A DNA stretch of 64,000 nt from an uncultured Prevotella sp. (GCA_900316295.1 ONCJ01000007.1:1-64000); one strand, 5' to 3'; shown: positions 13,810-25,260, numbered from the stretch's first letter. The notes: generated by a model from the sequence alone, not told the origin. Numbers and translations: made by a program.

Positions 13810-16800
13810 ATGAAACACTCTAAAACCTTCTTTCATTTAACATCATTACCCAAGGCGTGGACTATGCTGCTTGTAATGATGTTGTCGACACAAGTTACTA
13901 AGGTGCATGCAGCCGACTGGATGCACAGAGCCGACAAGTTCTATATGAGCAATTATGCTGACCATGTCACATTTAACGTGTTCGTTTGCGACCTTGACAG
14001 AAGTAATACATACGCCAAGAAGGGTGGTATCTATGCTACGAGCGGTAGCGAGAAGGTATGGATTATGGACCTGTGCTACAAGGAGGAGGGAAGCGACGAT
14101 AATCCTTTTGGTAAGGTTAATGCACGCTATTGCATAGGCGAGGCGCGTGCTTGGTTTACCAACGGTTATGGTCAGGCAGAACAGAAGATAGAGTTTGGTG
14201 GCAAGGATTTCCTTATTCAGAAGTGGGGTGATGACAACCACTATTGTACACCTGCCATAGATTACTACTATCAGGCATCGATGGCTGGCAAGACTTGGAC
14301 GTTCTACTATGAGTACGAACACAACGATGGAGGTAAATACACTATGACCTTAGGAACTGCAACACTGAGCAGCACCCTCGGCTTGTCGCATTTCAACACG
14401 AAGGACTATAGCTATGAGCGTACCCGACCGGACAAAATAAAGTTTACTGTGCCCGCTTTGCCCGATGATATCGCCAGCAAACTGAACGAGGTACATATCC
14501 GTGAGGGTAAGTATAAAGTGACGTTCATTTACACCAAGCAGAACAACACAAAGGTTGAGACAACGACAACTCTTGACTGCGAGAAAGGCAATAAGAAGAG
14601 TTACGATATAGATATACCTGAAGAGGTGGGCAACCCGAAGCGGATTGACTTGGTTGTTGAGGCAACCGATGGACTCAAAGATTCCAGAAACTACTATTGG
14701 AAGGATACCTATACGTATAAAACAAGTGAGGTGTTCAAGGTAGTACCAATCCCAAATTCACTCTCTGCCGAGTTCCGTCAGTTTGACAAAGCAGCCGACT
14801 TGTCGTGGAACGCATATCCATCGTCAAACAATACCTACCTGGAGTGCATACCATATGTGTATCGGGTGGAGACCGACAAGAATGGTGAACCTCTTAATGG
14901 CTCATGGAACCAAAGGGGAAAGCTGGAGAATGCTGGGACGAACCAGGCTCAAAGTTATCGTGACAACGGCGTTCAGCAGGAGACTTTCTACAAATATTTG
15001 GTGCTCAATGTGCCTAAAGACTGGATAGGCAACGGCATCAACGAGTCGTCGCTCAGTCATCCCGATGAAGCGCTGTTGAAGAAACTGGGTAGTGTGGAGT
15101 CGGAAGTGATAAACACCAAACCCGCAGTGAGCATCTATGACTTTAAGCAAGATACGACCGTAACGGATAAGGTGAAACTCATGTGGCAGTATTCACGCAT
15201 CCCTGTAACGAGTTCTACGGCAAAGTTCTATGTGTTGAGGAAAACAGATGCCGATGGCGAGTGGGCTGAGTATGGAAATGTTACGGGTGACGCAGAGCCG
15301 AAAGCAGGTACGATATTGACGTTTACCGATAGTGAGCTGCCCAATCTGAGTACTCGTTACCAATACAAGATCCGCCTGTCTATCAATGATGGCAAGACTA
15401 TATTCGAGAGTGATCCTATCACAGCCGGGTTGCTTAGTGGCTCTAAGGTGAATACCTTCGAGGCAACTAAGGGAACACATGAGAGTACGGTTCGTTTGTC
15501 TTGGACTGCCAAGCAGGTGGGTACCGATAATACCACATATGTCATCTCGCGCCGATATGTAGGCAGCGAGAGCGACTTCATTCGTATCAATACTACCAGT
15601 GGAAGGTCGGAGATATATACATATGAGGACAATACCGTGCAGCCAGGCTACTACTATGAGTATAAGATAGAGGCATATAACGAAAACTCCTTACAGAACA
15701 CGCTTAGCGATGCTGGTTTCTGTCAGGCACGTGGTGTAATCTCAGGACGTGTTACCTTCGGAACAGGTTCGGCAGTAGAGGACGTTCGTCTGTCTTTACG
15801 TCCTTCTAACACTGGTGACGACAACACCGTAAAGGGCTACTCGCTGCGTGTTGACGGTGCATCTACAGGTGTCGCATGGGATGCCGACAGTACCGCAAAG
15901 GCGAAAGTCTTTGGCGATGACAAGGACTATAGTGTCCAGATGTTTATCCGACCCGACAAAGGGCTGAGTGATGGAGCTGTCATCGGCGAGATACCAGGCT
16001 TGGGGCAACTCGTAGTAGAAAATTCAAGTAATGGTGAATACAAGTTGTATTGTAAGAAAGACTTCGTATGTCATGCAAAATCTGAAACATGCATTCGTGG
16101 CGTCGATAATTTCCGAGCAATTTACATGACACTCGAAAACTCAAACAGAGTGTATGGAGAGGATACTGTATATTGTCAGGCAAATGCCCAAGCTATAATG
16201 AATAAATGGAGAAGCGAGGGCTATGTGTACAGCAGACGAGTATCTGCTTCTTGGACAGGTAATTCTGACGATTTGCTATATCTGTACCACAAGTCTGTTG
16301 AAAAGGTCATAACAATCAACGGTGATATAGAATGCAAATATTATGATTTAGGCATCAACATTCAGCCTGATATCTATTCTGTACTTACCATTCAGAAAGG
16401 GCAAAACGGTGTGACGGTGAGTGTCAACGATAGCACGTCGACGACGATGACCTATGTAAAAACAGTTGAAGTTGGTAATCCTTTTGAGGAACATGTGTGT
16501 ACGAAAGATGATCTTACTTTATACAATGGAAGGTATGTAACGTTTGAAGGAACTTTGATGAAGTCGCTCCAGGCAACAGAATGGTTCTGGCATGGATATG
16601 AGGGCAACATAGAATCAACGGATATGACGAGAACGGTAGACTATTCAATGCCCTATGACGCTGCAAACAAGATGAGATTCTCTGTAGGTGGTGCTCACAA
16701 TATAGCCGAAACGGAAGCATTCAAAGGTAACATCACGGAAGTACGTGTATGGAATCATTTGCTGACAGAGAAGGAGAAAACCAACTATTACGATCGCGTG

Positions 16801-19800
16801 CTCAACGGTCGTGAGTCGGGCTTGGCTCTCTACTGGCCGATGGATGAGGGCTTGGACCGTTATGTGTTTGATGCTTCCTATGCCAACGACGTACCTAACG
16901 GCCGCCATGCTACTGTTGGTAACAACATCAGCAGTTCGACCATTATTCCTGTAGATAACCAGTTGTCTCGTTATGCAGTCACCAATGAGAATGGAGAATA
17001 TATCATCCGAGGCATCCCGTTCGTAGGGTCGGGTTCTACCTACACAATACTTCCAACACGAGGCATACATGAGTTCTCGCCACAGTCGCGTAACGGATTC
17101 ATCGGAAACGGCAATCTTACACTTAATAGCTATGACTTCACCGATATATCTTCGTTCCCATTGCGTGGCAAGGTGACTTATCTGAACACCAATATCCCTG
17201 CCGATAGCATACAGTTTAAGATTGATGGCAATATTGTTCAAACCAAGGATGGCATGGTGGTTACAGATGCCAATGGTAAGTATGAGATTTCGGTTCCAAT
17301 CGGTAATCACCTGGTTGAGGCTTATAAGGATGGTCACCGACTGACTTCATTCCCTCTCGATGGCTCGACCTACGAGTTCAAACGTGCAGAGATTGCCAAC
17401 TTTGTCGATTCTACATTGGTAAATGTTACAGGACGTATCAACGGAGGTTTCTCCGATATGAACGAACCTGTGGGATTTCATCGCAGTGTGAACCGAATAG
17501 GTAAGGCTACCATTAAACTCAGTCTGGGTAAGGAGTCGCAATGTTCGTTCAACTATATAGTTGATGAACACGGTGACGGAAACTACGGAACACAGAACAT
17601 TCCTGTACGGAGTGCTTCCGACAGCATTCATAGTACAGGTTATCGTGCAGCCCTCAAGGACGACAATACCGACACATACTATGTATATATAACAACCGAT
17701 GAGAAGACCGGAGAGTTCTCAGCTCTGCTTCCTCCGCTTAAGTATAAGGTTGAGAGCATTAAGTTTGAGGGTGGAACCGATTATGACGGTCTTCCCATCT
17801 TTGCTCAGAACCTTCCTATGCTCGACGCTACCAATACGATAGATAGCAAGATGAAGGTTGACTCTGTAGAGATCGACGGAAAGACATCGAAGTACAAGTA
17901 TGTCACCAAGATGATTCGTCAGCATCGTGCCAACCCGACTATCACCGTAGAACAGGCTGGAACAAAGAATGGAGCGTTTGGTGAGACGAAGATACCTGTT
18001 CGTACAAATGCCAACACTATTGACTCGCTTGTGGTTCTTACCTATGATGACAAGAACTATAACTATATGTTCGGACATCCTATCTTCCGTCAGAACCAGC
18101 TCTATGAACTTGAAATTGGAGTGTCGGAGAACTACAAGAACCTTGATAGTGGTGAAGAGTATCAGGAGATACCACGAGATGCTGTTGTCTCCATCATGAA
18201 CGATGCAAGTATCCTGACGTCAGTATTGGCAGGAAAGACCACAATCGACGGTGTGGAATATGAGGCTGGTACGGAATGGAATACACCCAATATATATGCG
18301 GTACCAAACGAGAAGGGAAAGATTACCTATCAGTTCAAGGGCGGATGGCCTAATCGTGCGGAAGGACACTTGCGAAATATGAGTATAGGTGTTCAGGTCG
18401 ACGGTCGCACTACTATGTGGAATGCACCCGACTCACAGGGAGATGCTCTCGATATGATTCTCTTGGGAAGTCTGCCTACAGGTTCCAACTTCATGACACA
18501 AGGCCCTGATAAGGTTGACTATATCATCCGTCGTCCGCCGGGATCAACTTCTGTGGCCTCGCTGGAGAAGACCACCATTACCTCCTATGGAACATCTACA
18601 ACCACCATACATGACAAGAACTTCGGTGGTGGAGCCTACGTCAGTTTGGCTCCTTCGTGGGAGTCCTATATCGGAACGGGTAACGGATTCATCTCCATCA
18701 TGGAGCACTCCCATCTCTATGTCGTATCCAATACCACAAACACGCGTGTTGATGGTCATAAAGATACCGACTACGAGAGTGATAAGGATACCTATACTTT
18801 TACGGAGAAGACATCAACGCCCAACCAGATGATTTTCAGCGAGACGCTGGGCGACTTCCGTCCGGAGTCGGGCGACACATACATCGGACGTTCCACTAAC
18901 CTTACCTTCTCGAATGCATATATCATTGATATCTTCCAGCAGAGCGACGGCACATACAAGCTCGACGAGAAGACAGGTGTGGCTGTGAGTGAGTCGTATA
19001 AAACACAGTTCTCTTACACCCAAGAGTACATCCAAGACTACCTCATACCGAACTGGAAGGCACTCATCAAAGATCGGCTGATACATGTTGAGGGTAACCA
19101 CTGGGATAAGAATAACCCCAATCTGGTAAAGGTGCCGGGCGAAATTAGGTACTATACCAGTTATAAAGAAGGTGATTCTGAGTTTGGACACCTCAATGGC
19201 GACCGCGACTTCTGGAAAAACAAATACGAAGAACGTGGCGGCTGGCCAAGTTATATTATAATAAACGGAACAGACAGTGCTGTCGTCGATGAGGTGGAGT
19301 TCGCTGCTAACCAGATCAATTCCTGGGAGGCAAAGATGAGTCAGAACGAAGCTGACAAGTTGGAAGCCTTCGGTGATTCAAAACAACTGATTGACAACTA
19401 TTCCATCAGCGGTGGAACGAGCTACAACCAGACCACTAAGTCGGAACACACGCGCAGCGTTTCTGTCAAGGATGACACCTATTATAATATCAACGATGAC
19501 GTGAAGTTCGGTCTGCTGTTCAATAATCTCGGTGCATACGGCATCATGACCTGGGCGACGAAACATTCTGAAGAGACGGCAAGAGATACCACTAATACCA
19601 AAGCAACAACAGTTGCATGGACCTTGAGCGACAGCGATCCACGCACAGCTCTTTCGGTGGATGTATATAAGTCGCCACAGGGATGGGGACCAATCTTCCG
19701 TACACGTGGTGGACAGACCGTAAACCCATACGAGGGAGAAACCCGCACACTCTACTACGATAAGGATACAAAACTCAATGAGGCTACCATGAAGGTAGAG

Positions 19801-22800
19801 AACCCACAACTGAGAATTGATGGTAATCCTCTGCAGACAGGTGTACCTACAGGCGGTGAAGCCCGGTTTACGTTACAACTGAAGAACAATAGTGAGACGA
19901 ATAGCATGTGTACATACCTGTTGCAAGTTGTCGAAGGTTCCAATCCTAACGGAGCGAGCCTCTATATTGATGGCTCTGTTCTGAGCAGTGGGGCTGCTGG
20001 AAGAAAGGTGGTGCTCTCAGGCAACGAGACGTTGACCAAGACCCTTGTCGTAAAGCAAGGCGACAAGAGCATAATAGACTATAAAGATATCAAGCTCATA
20101 CTGAGGTCGGAGAAAGACCGAAGCATCTTCAGCGAAGAGGTATCGTTGCGTGTTCAGTTCGTACCAGCCTCGGCACATGTAGATCTGAGTGTTGACCACA
20201 CCGTGCTTAATCAGACTGCAAAGAGAGAGCATGGCGGAATTGTTGCAAAGATGTATAATCTCGATCGCCAGGATGCTGGCTTGCAAGGCATCCGACTGCG
20301 CTATCGTCGCAAGGGTACGGATACATGGAACCTTGTAAAACAATGGACAACTATTGAGGAACTGCTTCCTCAGAACTATGAAGTGATGCCTGATGGCAGT
20401 GAACTTAAGGATAGCGTTATCTTTACCGAAGACGGAGTGTATGAGTTGCAGGCTCAGACCTTTGGTAAGTATGGCCAGGATGATGTGACCTACGAGAGCG
20501 AGATTATCGAGATCACTCAGGATACACATGGTCCAAGGATACTCGGTATGCCGAGTCCTGAGAATGGTCAGTTGACCTACACGAACCGAAACGACATGCA
20601 TATACGCTTCAACGAGGTTCTCAATGGTAATGCACTTAGCAAGAGCGATAACTTCCGTATAGAAGGCGAAATGAACAATGTTGTCTTTGGCGAATCGCCA
20701 TATCCCGATGTAGCAGTTCAGCTAAATGGCAGCCGTATTGAGACCGAAGCCCAATATGATCTGACCAATAGCAACTATGCATTCGATATGTGGTTCTACC
20801 GTCAGGGTGATGGTACTATCCTCAGTATAGGAACCGAGAACAACCTGCTTTCTCTCTCTACACAAAACGACGGTGAGCTCCGTGCTCGCATTGGTGGTGA
20901 GGAGGATGTCTATGACACTGGTGTTCAACTGCCGAAGGAGAAGTGGGTTTATATGGCATTGGACTACAAACGAAAGGCCTCTGCTTCCGAGGACAATAGG
21001 ATTACGATGCTCTTTGCTACCGCCAATGATAAGAATCCGATATATGTTGGACAAGATATGCCAGCTAAGGACCTTAATGGTCACGGTAAACTAAGCGTAG
21101 GTGGCGACGGTATGGTAGGAATGGTATCTAAGTTGTCAATCTGGAACTCAGACATCACAGCTACAGAACTTTATGAGTCGCGTAACAAGCGAAGAGCTGC
21201 ATACACTCCTGGCCTTGTAGGCTATTGGGAGATGAATGAGGGTCACGGAATTGTACTGACCGACCGTGCCCGTTCGCGTAATATGCACATGGAGAGCGAA
21301 AGCTGGTATATCAATAATGAGAATCGTGGAGCTAAGCTTGATGGAAAAGCTCCGTTAAGGATCGATATCTCGACTTTCAACCCAGCCAAGACCGACAATT
21401 ATGCCATCGAGTTCTGGTTCCGTGGAGAAAAGCCATGCGGAATGTTCAACCAGACGTTGCTGTCTGTGGTCAACAATTTTGTCATTGGCTTCGTGGGAAC
21501 AGTGCAGGGCGACCAGCTCTTACTCAGGAAGATTGAACACAGCCACACAGAGGCTGGTACCGAGATAGAGACGGTTAAGGAAGAGTATGTCCTCAGCAGT
21601 AAGGATTATAAGGATGGCAACTGGCATCATTTCGCCCTTAATGTACGTCGTGGAACAAGTGCCATAGCATATATCGACGGTGAGGCTGTGAAGGTGATTC
21701 CAGAAGACAACATCCCAGGTCTCTCAGGCAAGTGGATGCTTTTCGGAGGTGAGGAACTTATGGATGTTAAGTCAGGAAATGAATATGCTTTCTCCTATAA
21801 TCACTTCACCGGCGACATCGATGAAATCCGTATCTGGAGTGCAGCCCTTGACGGACAGGTAATCAAGGATCGTATGTATGATCGTCTCGACAAGAGTTAT
21901 GCAGGATTGGTGGGCTACTTCCCAATGGAGTCAATACACCGCAACGAGCAGGGCACAGTGACCACCACCTTCTCCAAAGAGAACTTTGGTGAGACAGATT
22001 CGCGATTAGCAATAGCAGGTGAATTGACTCCGAGCGTCAACGCACCAGCCCTGTTGCCAGGTTCTTCAAGTATGCGAATGGATGACTCGCAGTTTGACTT
22101 CACCGCTTCTAATGATGAAATATATTTCTCGTTCCCAGACAGTTCGCTGCCATTGATGGACAACAACGACTTTACTGTAACGGTGAAGTACATAAAGGAT
22201 GAGCACGGTAATAATTCCGAGACGGTGTCTTGGATGTTCCATGCCGACTTTGCCGCTGTCGATTGGGAACGTCCCGACGGCTCTGATTATTATATCGAGA
22301 TAAATAAGGATTGGGACAAGGATGTCACCTTCTGGCATGGTATTGTTAATCCAACAGGCACTCCGCAGGCCTTCGAGATTACCGGACTGCCTACATGGCT
22401 GACAGCCGAAAAGACGGTAGGTGTCGTAAGCAGCAATATGACATATCTCAAGTTTAATGTCGCTCCAACTCTCTCAGTAGGTAGACATACAGAGTACCTC
22501 TACTTAACGGACCGCCTCGGCATACAGCGAGTAATGAAGCTGGTCGTTATCGTTAAGGGCGACGAGCCTAAGTGGAGCGTAGATCCAAATCTCTATGAGA
22601 GCAATATGACTCTCACGGGACAGGTGTATATCGGTGATAAGATATGCGAATACACTGATACGAAGATAGCCGCATTCGATGAGATGGGCTTCTGTCGTGG
22701 CGTTGCCTCACCAGCCTATGTCTCTTCACGTGATGCCTACTATGTGGATATGATAGTCTATGGTGCCTCGGCTACCTCCCTGAGCACTGGTGAGCGTACG

Positions 22801-24003
22801 TTGAACATGAAGATGTATGATGCTTCTACTGGTAAGACCTACCCAGTGGTATTCGTAACTATGCCAGATGGTACTACAGGAACAACGTTTACGTATGCTC
22901 CTGATGCAAACCTTGGCTCTTACGATTCTCCAGTTGTTTTCCGCTCAACAGAAGATATACTGCAGAAGATGACGCTGCCGTCAGGATGGTCATGGGTATC
23001 TATCTACGTCAATCCGACATCGACAGCCATCGCCGATGTGCTGCCAAAGAGCAAGTCGGAGTTGAAGAAGTATCTCAACATCAAGAGCAAGACACAGTAT
23101 GCCACAACCAAGAGCGACGGAAGTGCTGTGCTTGGTGAGCTCACCGACATCGTACCGGGCAATATGTATAAGATACAGCTTTCTACATCCAGCAACTTCG
23201 ATGTCTATGGAACAGTGATCGATGTGACCAACACACCGCAGGATATCTATCCGGGCTTCAACTGGATTGGCTCACTCTCTGGTTTGGTAATGTCACCCGA
23301 GGAAGCCTTTGCCGACCTCGAACCAGAGAAGGGCGACAGAGTAAAGAATCGTTCTACTTATGCAGAGTATAATGGTAAGGGCGTCTGGGAGGGAACCCTG
23401 AAGAATATTGTACCAGGTGAGGGCTATATCTATCAGTCTAAGGCTTCTGCCAAAAAGACGTTCCATTATCCACGACTCAATAGTGGTAGTGCATCGTTTG
23501 CTAAGGCGTACCTGCCAGAAACAACAGGAACGACACACTTCACACCTGTCGATGACCATAAGTATCCTGACAACATGAATGTCACAGCAGTGATAGAAAA
23601 GGATGGAGAACGCATGACAAACGCCGAGATCGGTGCATTCGTGAATGGCGAGTGTCGCGGAGCTGTGACTTACAACAATGGATATTACTTCTTGACTATT
23701 ATGGGCTCAGCTTCGGATGATATCAATAACAACATTGAGTTGCGTGCGTTCATTGAAGGTCAGGAGTATACCATCGACAACACACTGCCGTTTATCAGCG
23801 ATGCATCCTACGGCAGTCTTGACGAACCATACGTCCTAACCATTAGTACTACTGGTATTCGCAACTATGACGATACTGGTGTGGGTGACGATGATGACGA
23901 TTGGTACACGTTGCAAGGCTACAAGATAGGTCGCAAGCCTGTCGTGCCTGGTGTATACATTCATCATGGTAAGAAAGTTACAGTTAAATATCCTAATAAG
24001 TAA
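13810..24003 (+). CDS. Giant multidomain surface protein with LamG and Fn3-like regions (3397 residues)
   Basis: An N-terminal signal peptide of about 35 residues ends VTKVHA-ADW. Fn3-like units are visible at about 315-640 (e.g. STVRLSWTAKQVGTDNTTYV). Three concanavalin/LamG-type regions follow: about 700-1015 (YSVQMFIRPDKG to LYWPMDEG), 2315-2480 (NYAFDMWFYRQGDG to YWEMNEG) and 2530-2700 (NYAIEFWFRG to GYFPMES). Carboxypeptidase-regulatory-like units (FPLRGKVTYL) lie near 1115. The end YTLQGYKIGRKP..PGVYIHHGKKVTVK matches the C-terminal motif of the 12320 protein. No catalytic motif is recognised; a glycan- or host-binding adhesin is inferred. The frame is intact over 10.2 kb. Confidence 0.85.
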   Translation: MKHSKTFFHLTSLPKAWTMLLVMMLSTQVTKVHAADWMHRADKFYMSNYADHVTFNVFVCDLDRSNTYAKKGGIYATSGSEKVWIMDLCYKEEGSDDNPFGKVNARYCIGEARAWFTNGYGQAEQKIEFGGKDFLIQKWGDDNHYCTPAIDYYYQASMAGKTWTFYYEYEHNDGGKYTMTLGTATLSSTLGLSHFNTKDYSYERTRPDKIKFTVPALPDDIASKLNEVHIREGKYKVTFIYTKQNNTKVETTTTLDCEKGNKKSYDIDIPEEVGNPKRIDLVVEATDGLKDSRNYYWKDTYTYKTSEVFKVVPIPNSLSAEFRQFDKAADLSWNAYPSSNNTYLECIPYVYRVETDKNGEPLNGSWNQRGKLENAGTNQAQSYRDNGVQQETFYKYLVLNVPKDWIGNGINESSLSHPDEALLKKLGSVESEVINTKPAVSIYDFKQDTTVTDKVKLMWQYSRIPVTSSTAKFYVLRKTDADGEWAEYGNVTGDAEPKAGTILTFTDSELPNLSTRYQYKIRLSINDGKTIFESDPITAGLLSGSKVNTFEATKGTHESTVRLSWTAKQVGTDNTTYVISRRYVGSESDFIRINTTSGRSEIYTYEDNTVQPGYYYEYKIEAYNENSLQNTLSDAGFCQARGVISGRVTFGTGSAVEDVRLSLRPSNTGDDNTVKGYSLRVDGASTGVAWDADSTAKAKVFGDDKDYSVQMFIRPDKGLSDGAVIGEIPGLGQLVVENSSNGEYKLYCKKDFVCHAKSETCIRGVDNFRAIYMTLENSNRVYGEDTVYCQANAQAIMNKWRSEGYVYSRRVSASWTGNSDDLLYLYHKSVEKVITINGDIECKYYDLGINIQPDIYSVLTIQKGQNGVTVSVNDSTSTTMTYVKTVEVGNPFEEHVCTKDDLTLYNGRYVTFEGTLMKSLQATEWFWHGYEGNIESTDMTRTVDYSMPYDAANKMRFSVGGAHNIAETEAFKGNITEVRVWNHLLTEKEKTNYYDRVLNGRESGLALYWPMDEGLDRYVFDASYANDVPNGRHATVGNNISSSTIIPVDNQLSRYAVTNENGEYIIRGIPFVGSGSTYTILPTRGIHEFSPQSRNGFIGNGNLTLNSYDFTDISSFPLRGKVTYLNTNIPADSIQFKIDGNIVQTKDGMVVTDANGKYEISVPIGNHLVEAYKDGHRLTSFPLDGSTYEFKRAEIANFVDSTLVNVTGRINGGFSDMNEPVGFHRSVNRIGKATIKLSLGKESQCSFNYIVDEHGDGNYGTQNIPVRSASDSIHSTGYRAALKDDNTDTYYVYITTDEKTGEFSALLPPLKYKVESIKFEGGTDYDGLPIFAQNLPMLDATNTIDSKMKVDSVEIDGKTSKYKYVTKMIRQHRANPTITVEQAGTKNGAFGETKIPVRTNANTIDSLVVLTYDDKNYNYMFGHPIFRQNQLYELEIGVSENYKNLDSGEEYQEIPRDAVVSIMNDASILTSVLAGKTTIDGVEYEAGTEWNTPNIYAVPNEKGKITYQFKGGWPNRAEGHLRNMSIGVQVDGRTTMWNAPDSQGDALDMILLGSLPTGSNFMTQGPDKVDYIIRRPPGSTSVASLEKTTITSYGTSTTTIHDKNFGGGAYVSLAPSWESYIGTGNGFISIMEHSHLYVVSNTTNTRVDGHKDTDYESDKDTYTFTEKTSTPNQMIFSETLGDFRPESGDTYIGRSTNLTFSNAYIIDIFQQSDGTYKLDEKTGVAVSESYKTQFSYTQEYIQDYLIPNWKALIKDRLIHVEGNHWDKNNPNLVKVPGEIRYYTSYKEGDSEFGHLNGDRDFWKNKYEERGGWPSYIIINGTDSAVVDEVEFAANQINSWEAKMSQNEADKLEAFGDSKQLIDNYSISGGTSYNQTTKSEHTRSVSVKDDTYYNINDDVKFGLLFNNLGAYGIMTWATKHSEETARDTTNTKATTVAWTLSDSDPRTALSVDVYKSPQGWGPIFRTRGGQTVNPYEGETRTLYYDKDTKLNEATMKVENPQLRIDGNPLQTGVPTGGEARFTLQLKNNSETNSMCTYLLQVVEGSNPNGASLYIDGSVLSSGAAGRKVVLSGNETLTKTLVVKQGDKSIIDYKDIKLILRSEKDRSIFSEEVSLRVQFVPASAHVDLSVDHTVLNQTAKREHGGIVAKMYNLDRQDAGLQGIRLRYRRKGTDTWNLVKQWTTIEELLPQNYEVMPDGSELKDSVIFTEDGVYELQAQTFGKYGQDDVTYESEIIEITQDTHGPRILGMPSPENGQLTYTNRNDMHIRFNEVLNGNALSKSDNFRIEGEMNNVVFGESPYPDVAVQLNGSRIETEAQYDLTNSNYAFDMWFYRQGDGTILSIGTENNLLSLSTQNDGELRARIGGEEDVYDTGVQLPKEKWVYMALDYKRKASASEDNRITMLFATANDKNPIYVGQDMPAKDLNGHGKLSVGGDGMVGMVSKLSIWNSDITATELYESRNKRRAAYTPGLVGYWEMNEGHGIVLTDRARSRNMHMESESWYINNENRGAKLDGKAPLRIDISTFNPAKTDNYAIEFWFRGEKPCGMFNQTLLSVVNNFVIGFVGTVQGDQLLLRKIEHSHTEAGTEIETVKEEYVLSSKDYKDGNWHHFALNVRRGTSAIAYIDGEAVKVIPEDNIPGLSGKWMLFGGEELMDVKSGNEYAFSYNHFTGDIDEIRIWSAALDGQVIKDRMYDRLDKSYAGLVGYFPMESIHRNEQGTVTTTFSKENFGETDSRLAIAGELTPSVNAPALLPGSSSMRMDDSQFDFTASNDEIYFSFPDSSLPLMDNNDFTVTVKYIKDEHGNNSETVSWMFHADFAAVDWERPDGSDYYIEINKDWDKDVTFWHGIVNPTGTPQAFEITGLPTWLTAEKTVGVVSSNMTYLKFNVAPTLSVGRHTEYLYLTDRLGIQRVMKLVVIVKGDEPKWSVDPNLYESNMTLTGQVYIGDKICEYTDTKIAAFDEMGFCRGVASPAYVSSRDAYYVDMIVYGASATSLSTGERTLNMKMYDASTGKTYPVVFVTMPDGTTGTTFTYAPDANLGSYDSPVVFRSTEDILQKMTLPSGWSWVSIYVNPTSTAIADVLPKSKSELKKYLNIKSKTQYATTKSDGSAVLGELTDIVPGNMYKIQLSTSSNFDVYGTVIDVTNTPQDIYPGFNWIGSLSGLVMSPEEAFADLEPEKGDRVKNRSTYAEYNGKGVWEGTLKNIVPGEGYIYQSKASAKKTFHYPRLNSGSASFAKAYLPETTGTTHFTPVDDHKYPDNMNVTAVIEKDGERMTNAEIGAFVNGECRGAVTYNNGYYFLTIMGSASDDINNNIELRAFIEGQEYTIDNTLPFISDASYGSLDEPYVLTISTTGIRNYDDTGVGDDDDDWYTLQGYKIGRKPVVPGVYIHHGKKVTVKYPNK

Positions 24004-24006
24004 TTG

Positions 24007-25260
24007 ATGGAAATAATATTATATGTGATATTAGGCGTTGCTTTAGGTTTTGCGATAGTATATGTATGGCTGTCGGGCAGACTCTCCCATGCCCGACAGG
24101 AACTTGCCGTAAAGCAATCGCAACTGGAGCAGGAACGTGAGAATGCTCGCCAGAAACTGTCTGATGCATTAACTCATGCGGAGGAGATGCGTGAGGAGAT
24201 GCGGAAACAACAAGAGGCAAAGAATCGTCTGGTGCAGGAGGAAATACGCAACATGGCGACGCAGATGCTTAAAGAGAGCAAGTCGGAACTGAACAAAGAG
24301 AATCGTGAACGACTCGACGACCTACTCACCCCCTTGAGGGAGCGGATGGAGGCTTTCCAAAAGGCTGTGTCGGATAACAGCAAGGAGGGTGTCCAGAATA
24401 AAACCGAGATAAAGACTGCTTTCGAGGAGGCGATGAAGAAGCTACACGACGAGCAGGAACGAACAGTGCGTGAGCTCAAAGAACAGACCGAGCGTATTGG
24501 TAATGATGCTGCATCGCTCACACAGGCACTCAAAGGCGACTCCAAAACACAAGGCGACTGGGGCGAGATGATTCTCGATAAGACCCTTGAGGACTGTGGG
24601 TTGATTAAGGATGAGCAGTATTTGCTGCAGCAAACATACAAGGATGAGAATGGTAACATATTCCGTCCTGATGCAGTGATACAGTTTCCTAACAGTGAGA
24701 CAGCTGTCATTGACTCCAAAGTGTCGCTCACTGCCTATCAGGAGGCTGTACGCGCCGAGGATCCAGCCGAACGCGACCGTTGGCTGAGGGAGCATGTGCA
24801 GAGTGTTAAGGCTCATATCAACGAATTGGCGGATAAAAACTATGATCGACTCGTACCCAACTGTATCGGTTATGTGATGATGTTCATACCCTACGAGAGT
24901 GGATATTCTGCAGCTATAAAGACTGATCCCTCGCTGCTGCAGTATGCCTATAAGCGCCATATCATCATGCTCTCGCCATCCAATCTGCTGATGGCATTGC
25001 AACTGATTCATACTATGTGGCAGAACTTTCGTATGAATAAGAACGTGGAGGAGATATTGCGTCAGTCGAACGATCTGTACGACAAGTTCGTGACCTTTGC
25101 CGAGACATTCGTCAAAATAGAAACTGACATACAGCGTATACAGAAGGATTTCGACACAGCCAAGGGACAACTTAATGAGGGTAAGGGTAATATAGTGCGC
25201 AGACTCGACAACCTGAAAACGCTAGGCATTACTCCGAAGAAGCATATACCAATGAATTAG
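24007..25260 (+). CDS. rmuC: DNA recombination protein RmuC
   Basis: 417 residues. An N-terminal membrane segment (IILYVILGVALGFAIVYVWL) is followed by a long charged coiled coil (about 28-165) and the RmuC nuclease-like domain from about 175 (QGDWGEMILDKTLEDCGL, then FRPDAVIQFPN and VIDSKVSL). RmuC limits inversions at short inverted repeats and belongs to a PD-(D/E)xK-like fold; the D..DSK residues fit that. It starts 4 bp after the giant gene's stop; the ATG at 24007 is used because the codon before it is TTG. Confidence 0.93.
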   Translation: MEIILYVILGVALGFAIVYVWLSGRLSHARQELAVKQSQLEQERENARQKLSDALTHAEEMREEMRKQQEAKNRLVQEEIRNMATQMLKESKSELNKENRERLDDLLTPLRERMEAFQKAVSDNSKEGVQNKTEIKTAFEEAMKKLHDEQERTVRELKEQTERIGNDAASLTQALKGDSKTQGDWGEMILDKTLEDCGLIKDEQYLLQQTYKDENGNIFRPDAVIQFPNSETAVIDSKVSLTAYQEAVRAEDPAERDRWLREHVQSVKAHINELADKNYDRLVPNCIGYVMMFIPYESGYSAAIKTDPSLLQYAYKRHIIMLSPSNLLMALQLIHTMWQNFRMNKNVEEILRQSNDLYDKFVTFAETFVKIETDIQRIQKDFDTAKGQLNEGKGNIVRRLDNLKTLGITPKKHIPMN

